The position numbers were made by a program, and so were the translations under genes. From positions 1 through 6,424 of the forward strand of contig CAYGDM010000064.1 in assembly GCA_964348685.1 (NCBI GenBank): a DNA stretch of 6,424 bases, read 5' to 3'. The stretch's first letter is position 1. Every line of letters begins with the position of its first letter. Origin of the DNA: DALYDP01 sp964348685 (GTDB taxonomy: Bacteria; Patescibacteriota; Gracilibacteria; Peribacterales; Peribacteraceae). The notes under the pieces are model-generated. The model was not told the origin of the DNA and ran no database searches. It was given only the letters and a program-made list of their open reading frames with translations. This document shows, piece after piece, positions 1 through 4,019 of the stretch.

Positions 1-191
1 GTGTTGATCGTGATACCGCGCTCGCGCTCTTCCGGAGCGTTGTCGATCTGGGAGTAGTCCTTCTTCTCTCCTTCCGGCGAGAAGTTGATGGACAAGGCCG
101 CCGTGAGCGTGGTCTTGCCGTGGTCGACGTGACCAATGGTACCCACGTTCACGTGAGTCTTGCTGCGATCGAATTTCTTGGCGTCAGCCAT
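1..191 (-). CDS. tuf: Elongation factor Tu, N-terminal fragment (runs off left edge)
   Basis: EF-Tu is the GTPase that delivers aminoacyl-tRNA to the ribosome in the cytoplasm. The visible 63 codons start MADAKKFDRSKTHVNVG and contain the G1/P-loop GHVDHGKT (residues about 19-26), followed by QIDNAPEERERGITINT, which includes the switch I RGITI motif with the conserved Thr. The remaining ~330 residues lie outside the window. The ATG at 189-191 fits the usual EF-Tu N-terminus. The linker between TTLTAA and QIDNAPEE is about two residues shorter than in E. coli EF-Tu, and the usual Asp two residues before the IDNAPEE segment is Ser (YSQID). No Shine-Dalgarno sequence precedes the start; the leader there is pyrimidine-rich. 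The gene has its own promoter at 258-286 and is separated from the upstream surface-protein operon by a terminator, so here it is not transcribed directly behind fusA. Identity is certain; completeness is not visible. Confidence 0.97.
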   Translation of the reverse strand, partial: MADAKKFDRSKTHVNVGTIGHVDHGKTTLTAALSINFSPEGEKKDYSQIDNAPEERERGITIN

Positions 192-251
192 AATAAGGAA
201 GGGAAAGAAGAGAAAATGTCGGGGGAGACGGGGGAATAGTGCCCCGAAAGC
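192..251 (-). promoter_or_regulatory. tuf 5' leader, pyrimidine-rich, without a Shine-Dalgarno
   Basis: This is the probable untranslated leader of tuf, about 60 nt if transcription starts near 251. On the minus strand it runs from a small GC hairpin (229-233 paired with 242-246) into a C/T-rich tract that ends CTTTCCCTTCCTTATT immediately before ATG. No AGGAGG-like purine block lies 5-12 nt upstream of the start. A second CCCCCG copy at 220-225 could compete for the same CGGGG arm, but regulation is only speculation. Confidence 0.5.
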
Positions 252-257
252 TGCGCC

Positions 258-286
258 AGTGTAGGGAATAGGGGAATAGGGGTCAA
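258..286 (-). promoter_or_regulatory. Sigma-70-type promoter of tuf
   Basis: Read on the minus strand, TTGACC (281-286, 5 of 6 matches to TTGACA) is followed by exactly 17 bases (264-280) and TACACT (258-263, 4 of 6 matches to TATAAT). The start would fall near 251, leaving a ~60 nt leader before tuf. The -35 box begins only six bases past the hairpin of the upstream operon's terminator, inside its tail. The spacer contains two copies of TATTCCC, which give weaker alternative -10 positions. Confidence 0.7.
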
Positions 287-326
287 TAACAAAACACCCC
301 CGGGCAGATATGCCAACGGGGGTGTT
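287..326 (-). terminator. Rho-independent terminator of the surface-protein operon
   Basis: A 10-bp stem pairs 293-302 (AACACCCCCG) with 317-326 (CGGGGGTGTT). It is extended by an inner 4-bp stem (303-306 with 311-314, GGCA/TGCC) around a four-base loop, with two unpaired bases at 315-316. On the minus strand the stem is followed by TTTTGTTATT, the U-rich tail. It lies 14 bp after the ORF A stop, so it terminates the ORF B-ORF A transcript. The plus-strand tail is not U-rich, so it works in one direction. Confidence 0.88.
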
Positions 327-339
327 GGACAAGCCGATA

Positions 340-3300
340 TTAGCTCCTATACAGGGTGGATCGTACGATCGTTTCGGGATATTCGACCCAGTAGAAGGAT
401 GATCCTGATGCGCCGTCTTGATCAAACCACGTAATGTCCCCCGCGGGAGTCTGCGCATTCGAGAAGTTCTGGATGGAAACCTGGAGAGAGGAATTTTGGG
501 ACTGTGCGACTTGGGCGTCCGTAATGTCTCCTTCCAATACGAACGTTTCAGATTCGCCGCTTTCAAGGGAGCTGTCGAAGTCGGTCAAATAACATTGGAC
601 TTTGAGCTCGGAACCGACGGGCGTTACCGGAGAGCAGCCGTATTTCATGGAAGAGTCGGCCTTGTTGTAGACCTTGAAGTTCGCATGGTTCAGTGCGACG
701 TTCGTGGCATCGACCGTAAAGAGGATGCGACCGATGTTCACTCTGTTGAGGCCGTTGAGGATGTTCGCGTTCGTGGCGGCTGTGAATCTGAACTGGCCGA
801 TCGGCGCGACGCCTGTGGGAACGTTCGTGTTGTCGGGGTCCGGGTTCGCGTTCGCGATCGTTGTGATCTTCGCGTTGGTGACGTAGTGCACCGGGCCGCT
901 GATCGGTTGGTTGGCAGCCGGGGTCGACGTTCCAATGAACACTTCGCCTGCGGCGGTCGCGTCGCCGTTGTTGAAGGCGAGCGGAGATGTTAGCGATCCG
1001 TCGTTCGCTTGGACGAAGCCGTAGGCGCCGCTCGTTGCCGTATCGAGCGAGAGTTGGATCGGTTGGCCGGACACCGCGCCGAGGGCGTCCGTCTTCATGC
1101 GCGCTTTCACGAGCAGGTCGACGCTCTGGCCTGCGGGAATCGTCAGTTGTCCGGTCGGAATCATGGCGCAGAAGGTCTGGACGGGGTTACCCGCGAACGT
1201 CGTAACGCTGAAGTCGGCGCAGGCCGTGGGGAGTGCGAGCGCGAAGGGCGATGCACTGCCCGCTTTCGTCAATTCGAGGCGATGGATATTCTGCGCATTT
1301 TGTGAGACGAATCGTACCATCGTCACACCGATGTCTTTGATCTCCGCGCGCATATCAAGCCGCAGGAGGACATCTGTGAGCGCTCCGGCGAGTACCTGGT
1401 GCTGCGCGACGGGCGTGGAATCGGTCGTGACGTAGAGGTTGCCGCGCTGGACGGCGGGGCATTCCACCGGAAGCGTGATGATGCCGACCGCGGCTTGGAT
1501 GATATTATTAACGTCCGTGGTGTCGACGACGTTGTCACAGTTCGTGTTGGCGAGGAACAGCGCGTCGCCCACGAGCGTGATAAGTCCTTGTAGGTGCTGC
1601 GATAGGAGCGATGCGTCCGTACTGGAGATGCCTCCGCTGAGGGACGTGTCGCCGTGGCGAGCCGGAAGCTTCGAGAGCCTTCCTTCGTATTTCGCCTTGC
1701 AGAGGTCGAAGTCGCCTCGTGAGAATGTTCCGCTCTGATTCGCGTCTACTCGTACGATTTGATCAGCCGTGAAGGTCGGCGTGAACGGAGGAAGGTTCTG
1801 CAACATGCGCGAGAAGTCCGTCGCGCCGAACGTTCCGTCGCCCGTGGCGTCGCACCATGTGAAGATGGGGGCTTCCACGAAGCATTCGTTGCGGACGCCG
1901 TCGATGATGTCTCTGATGATTTGAACGTCCGTCTGATCGATGCCGTTGCTGCGGTTGGCATCGGCGAGGAAGCGCTGCGCCGGCGTTGCGGCGGGTTGCA
2001 GTGTGTTGTTCGCGATTTGCGTCGCGATTGTGAAGTCCTGCTCGTCGACGATCATGTCGTTATTGAGGTCGCCGCACATCGCCGGAAGCGAGATCAGGGC
2101 GACTGCGCGTCCTGAAACCAGGAGTGCGTCGTTTCTCGTGATGTTTCCTTTCTTGTTTACGTCGCCGCATTTCAGTTCCTGCGCGGTCGGCAACCTGCCT
2201 TCGGTGATGAGCTGCTGGGCGAGCCGCAGAAGGTGCGATACGTCCAAGCTGGAAACCGTTCCGTCTCCCGTGACGTCTCCCAGGATGCAGTCCGCGACGG
2301 GGCACGTGACGGTCGTTACGGATGTTCCTTGGTTATTCGTGAGAACGGGGTCGCCTTGTGGCGTCGCACTCACGCGCGCTGTGTGCGTGATCGGCGTCGT
2401 GCACGAGGTGCCGACGTTGATGCGGAAGGTGAGTGGGAATGAATACGGAGCGTTCGGCCTCATGCGGTTCACGACGCAGTTGATCATCGTGTTGTTCACC
2501 GTGCAGCGGCTGTCGGATTGTTCCGCGATGAACGACATGCCAGCCGGAATGTCGACGTTGAACGATACCGGTGTCGTCGCGTGGTCGGGTCCGTTGTTCT
2601 GCGCCACGACGTTCAAACCGAACGGCGTGTCGATCGCCACGGTTTGCGCCGCGGATTGGAAGGTGATCGTGATATCCGTCGCACCGTCACCTTCGTTGGT
2701 GTCCGTCGCGGACGAGCAGCCGCGATCGCCGGCAAGGTCGACGGTGCCGTCGCCGTCGTCATCGAGGTTGTTGTTGCACGCGACGCGCGGCGTCTGGCCC
2801 GCGAGGCAGGCTTGGCTCGTTTCGTAGATTCGTCCGTTCTGTTGCGTGCAGTAGCTTCTCGTCGTTGGTTGGCATTGCGCACCAGTGATCGTCGGAATAC
2901 CACAGTAGATCTGCGTTTCGGTCCTGCAGAGGTGATTGCAGCCGTCGCCGTTCAAACGGTTGCCGTCATCGCACGTTTCGCCGGGGACGTTTATCTGCGT
3001 GTCGCCGCAGAATTCCCATTTGCACATCGCGTTGCAGCGGACACCGCCGCGAGGCGTGCTGTTTTGCGTGCCGAGGTCGCACTGTTCGTCATCGGTCGTG
3101 CCCTGTAGGCCGTCCGCGCCCCTTGGCTGCGTGATATTGTCGCCACAGGCCGCGATGCGGCAAAGATCGGTGCAGTTGTCATCAGGACGGCCGTTACCGT
3201 CGTCGCACGTTTCGGATCCGTTCACGATCGCGTCGCCGCAGTAGGGCACAGACGGGGGATTGATGCGGGTGCAAATACGATTGTTACCTGCGCTGCATGT

Positions 3301-4014
3301 CCATCCCTGTTCGATCGCGCACGCTGAGCTGCAACCGTCGCCGTTCAGGTTATTGTCGTCGTCGCATTGTTCGCCGGGATCGACGGTGTTATCGCCGCAT
3401 GGCGAGGTCGGAGGCGTGATCGTTCCGCCGACTTTCACGATCCGCACCGCGTCGGCCATCGTGATGCCGACGCCTGCCGTCAGCGTCACGATGATCGTAT
3501 TGTTATCTTCGTCGATGTTCACGGTTCCGAGTCTCCGCCAACCTCTGCTGTCGGGCGTTACGGTTGGCAAAGTTTCACGCTGGTTGATCGTCGTAACGAT
3601 CGGCGCTGCGAGCGAGCTCGCTTCGACCGTGACCGTCGCGTTTTGCACGGCGCCGTTATATGGGGCCCATGTGATGTCAACGTAGTAGCTTCCCGGTTCC
3701 ACACCCTCGAATTCCCATTCGGCCGTCCTCGCGTTGGCGTTCATTTGTGCCGCATTGAGGAGGACGAACGTCGTGTCGGATTTATATGCTCCCGGGAATG
3801 CTACCCTGCGCGTGAAGTTCGACGAGAACCGCAGTGTGTCATCATCGTTGATGATGCCATCCGGAGGCGGGCTAATCTGCGCCCGCAGCTGGACGCCGGC
3901 GGTGACGCTGAGGCCGCAGAGCGAGAGACAGAATGCAGCCGTGAGGAGCTGCGTGCGATTGAGGGTACCCATACCGGAAGGGGGGAGGTGGATATGTTTG
4001 TAGAAAGTAAGCAT
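340..4014 (-). CDS. ORF A: secreted multidomain surface protein with golvesin-like, Cys-rich, DUF11 and dockerin-array regions
   Basis: Predicted 1,224-residue exported protein; no enzymatic domain is seen. Order of parts: signal peptide (hydrophobic core about 23-41, cleavage near LRAQ, residue 45-46); golvesin/Xly-CBD-like domain (about 53-197, ending in ADAVRI); four Cys-rich DUF4215-like units (206-363) and a looser Cys-rich stretch to about 403; an Asp-rich motif (413-441, LDDDGDG...GCSSATD); a DUF11-type domain (about 445-571); eight dockerin-type calcium loops (576-852); and two beta-rich C-terminal modules (about 858-1224) resembling those of ORF B. The start at 4014 was chosen because it follows the ORF B stop by two bases (TAACCATG). 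The in-frame ATG at 3972 gives a shorter, more classical signal-peptide n-region (MGTLNRTQ) and is a serious alternative. Neither start has a Shine-Dalgarno. The frame stays open to 4320, but that part overlaps the coding end of ORF B and is not credible. A role in adhesion or surface scaffolding is inferred from domain content only. Confidence 0.93.
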   Translation of the reverse strand: MLTFYKHIHLPPSGMGTLNRTQLLTAAFCLSLCGLSVTAGVQLRAQISPPPDGIINDDDTLRFSSNFTRRVAFPGAYKSDTTFVLLNAAQMNANARTAEWEFEGVEPGSYYVDITWAPYNGAVQNATVTVEASSLAAPIVTTINQRETLPTVTPDSRGWRRLGTVNIDEDNNTIIVTLTAGVGITMADAVRIVKVGGTITPPTSPCGDNTVDPGEQCDDDNNLNGDGCSSACAIEQGWTCSAGNNRICTRINPPSVPYCGDAIVNGSETCDDGNGRPDDNCTDLCRIAACGDNITQPRGADGLQGTTDDEQCDLGTQNSTPRGGVRCNAMCKWEFCGDTQINVPGETCDDGNRLNGDGCNHLCRTETQIYCGIPTITGAQCQPTTRSYCTQQNGRIYETSQACLAGQTPRVACNNNLDDDGDGTVDLAGDRGCSSATDTNEGDGATDITITFQSAAQTVAIDTPFGLNVVAQNNGPDHATTPVSFNVDIPAGMSFIAEQSDSRCTVNNTMINCVVNRMRPNAPYSFPLTFRINVGTSCTTPITHTARVSATPQGDPVLTNNQGTSVTTVTCPVADCILGDVTGDGTVSSLDVSHLLRLAQQLITEGRLPTAQELKCGDVNKKGNITRNDALLVSGRAVALISLPAMCGDLNNDMIVDEQDFTIATQIANNTLQPAATPAQRFLADANRSNGIDQTDVQIIRDIIDGVRNECFVEAPIFTWCDATGDGTFGATDFSRMLQNLPPFTPTFTADQIVRVDANQSGTFSRGDFDLCKAKYEGRLSKLPARHGDTSLSGGISSTDASLLSQHLQGLITLVGDALFLANTNCDNVVDTTDVNNIIQAAVGIITLPVECPAVQRGNLYVTTDSTPVAQHQVLAGALTDVLLRLDMRAEIKDIGVTMVRFVSQNAQNIHRLELTKAGSASPFALALPTACADFSVTTFAGNPVQTFCAMIPTGQLTIPAGQSVDLLVKARMKTDALGAVSGQPIQLSLDTATSGAYGFVQANDGSLTSPLAFNNGDATAAGEVFIGTSTPAANQPISGPVHYVTNAKITTIANANPDPDNTNVPTGVAPIGQFRFTAATNANILNGLNRVNIGRILFTVDATNVALNHANFKVYNKADSSMKYGCSPVTPVGSELKVQCYLTDFDSSLESGESETFVLEGDITDAQVAQSQNSSLQVSIQNFSNAQTPAGDITWFDQDGASGSSFYWVEYPETIVRSTLYRS
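343..1413 (-). other. C-terminal beta-rich modules of ORF A (shared with ORF B)
   Basis: Residues about 868-1224 form two consecutive beta-rich modules of about 170-185 residues. The first runs from VLAG (874) through LTIPAGQSVDLLVKARM to IQLSLDTATSGAYGFVQAND. The second runs from GVAPIGQFRFTAATN (1068) through NIGRILFTVDATNV and SSLQVSIQNF to the C-terminus WVEYPETIVRSTLYRS. Both have recognisable counterparts in ORF B. No LPXTG motif, no terminal transmembrane helix and no named domain are recognised. They probably serve as wall-proximal stalk or anchoring modules. Confidence 0.7.
1459..2289 (-). repeat. Array of eight dockerin-type calcium loops (four dockerin equivalents) in ORF A
   Basis: Eight 12-residue loops fit D/N-x-[NTS]-x-x-x-x-[IVF]-x-x-x-D and are each followed by a predicted helix. 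They begin at residues 580 (DVTGDGTVSSLD), 618 (DVNKKGNITRND), 649 (DLNNDMIVDEQD), 685 (DANRSNGIDQTD), 722 (DATGDGTFGATD), 757 (DANQSGTFSRGD), 789 (DTSLSGGISSTD) and 823 (NTNCDNVVDTTD). Spacing is 31-38 residues. A classical type I dockerin has two such loops and binds a cohesin, so this equals four tandem dockerins. Loops 1 and 5 are the most canonical (DGT at the centre); others lack the central Asp-Gly and may bind calcium weakly. Eight cysteines (576, 616, 647, 711, 721, 772, 826, 852) are spread through the array, which is unusual for dockerins. No cohesin is recognisable in the window. Confidence 0.78.
2302..2682 (-). other. DUF11-type beta-sandwich domain of ORF A
   Basis: Residues about 445-571 follow the DUF11 pattern of repeated extracellular proteins: a first strand ending in NVVAQNNGPDHATTPVSFNV, then DIPAGMSFIAEQSDSRC, a Cys-containing hairpin, a FPLTFRINV strand, and the closing ARVSATPQGDPVLTNNQGTS. 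DUF11 domains are usually stalk or spacer modules in secreted and wall-associated proteins. It is preceded at 413-441 by an Asp-rich CNNNLDDDGDGTVD...GCSSATD motif that resembles a calcium-binding linker common in large surface proteins. Confidence 0.78.
2926..3399 (-). repeat. Four Cys-rich DUF4215/Myxococcus-type repeats in ORF A
   Basis: Residues 206-363 contain four units starting CGD: at 206 (CGDNTVDPGEQCDDDNN), 259 (CGDAIVNGSETCDDGN), 290 and 336 (CGDTQINVPGETCDDGN). Each has the C-x(n)-C-DDxN-x(n)-C-x3-C pattern, probably closing two disulfides. The unit at 290 is lengthened by an insertion (GADGLQGTTDDEQCDLG), a variant form of the same repeat. The units are divergent at DNA level, unlike the near-identical array in ORF B, suggesting an older array. 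Cys-rich sequence without clear unit structure continues to about residue 403. Confidence 0.88.
3424..3858 (-). other. Golvesin/Xly carbohydrate-binding-like domain of ORF A
   Basis: This segment encodes ORF A residues about 53-197. It shows the pattern of the golvesin C-terminal/Xly CBD-like family: PGSYYVDITWAP (a strand with an aromatic-rich edge), a central ATVTVEAS strand, GWRRLGTVNI, then IIVTLTAG and the closing ADAVRIVKV. Family members are typically extracellular beta-sandwiches associated with binding to polysaccharide or cell wall. Its position just after the signal peptide would place it at the mature N-terminus. Carbohydrate binding is inferred from the family, not from identified binding residues. 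Confidence 0.7.
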
Positions 4015-4019
4015 GGTTA
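4012..4019 (-). promoter_or_regulatory. ORF B stop / ORF A start junction (TAACCATG)
   Basis: The TAA of ORF B (4017-4019) and the ATG of ORF A (4012-4014) are separated by two bases. There is no room for a terminator or separate promoter and no Shine-Dalgarno ahead of the ATG, so ORF A translation probably depends on ribosomes finishing ORF B. If the ATG at 3972 is used instead, the gap is 44 bases and its leader is C/T-rich, still without a Shine-Dalgarno. Confidence 0.6.

Noticed and set aside
418..993. Plus-strand open frame of 191 codons
   Set aside because: Antisense to the conserved C-terminal modules of ORF A, with a low-complexity Arg/Val-rich translation and no family resemblance.
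858..1413. Cohesin domain partner for the dockerins in the ORF A C-terminus
   Set aside because: The module is beta-rich but lacks recognisable cohesin sequence landmarks and instead matches repeated modules in ORF B.
1940..2827. Long plus-strand open frame of 295 codons opposite ORF A
   Set aside because: It is antisense to the dockerin and DUF11 coding region, its translation shows no recognisable domain, and the minus strand here has clear domains. Long antisense frames are expected in GC-rich coding DNA.
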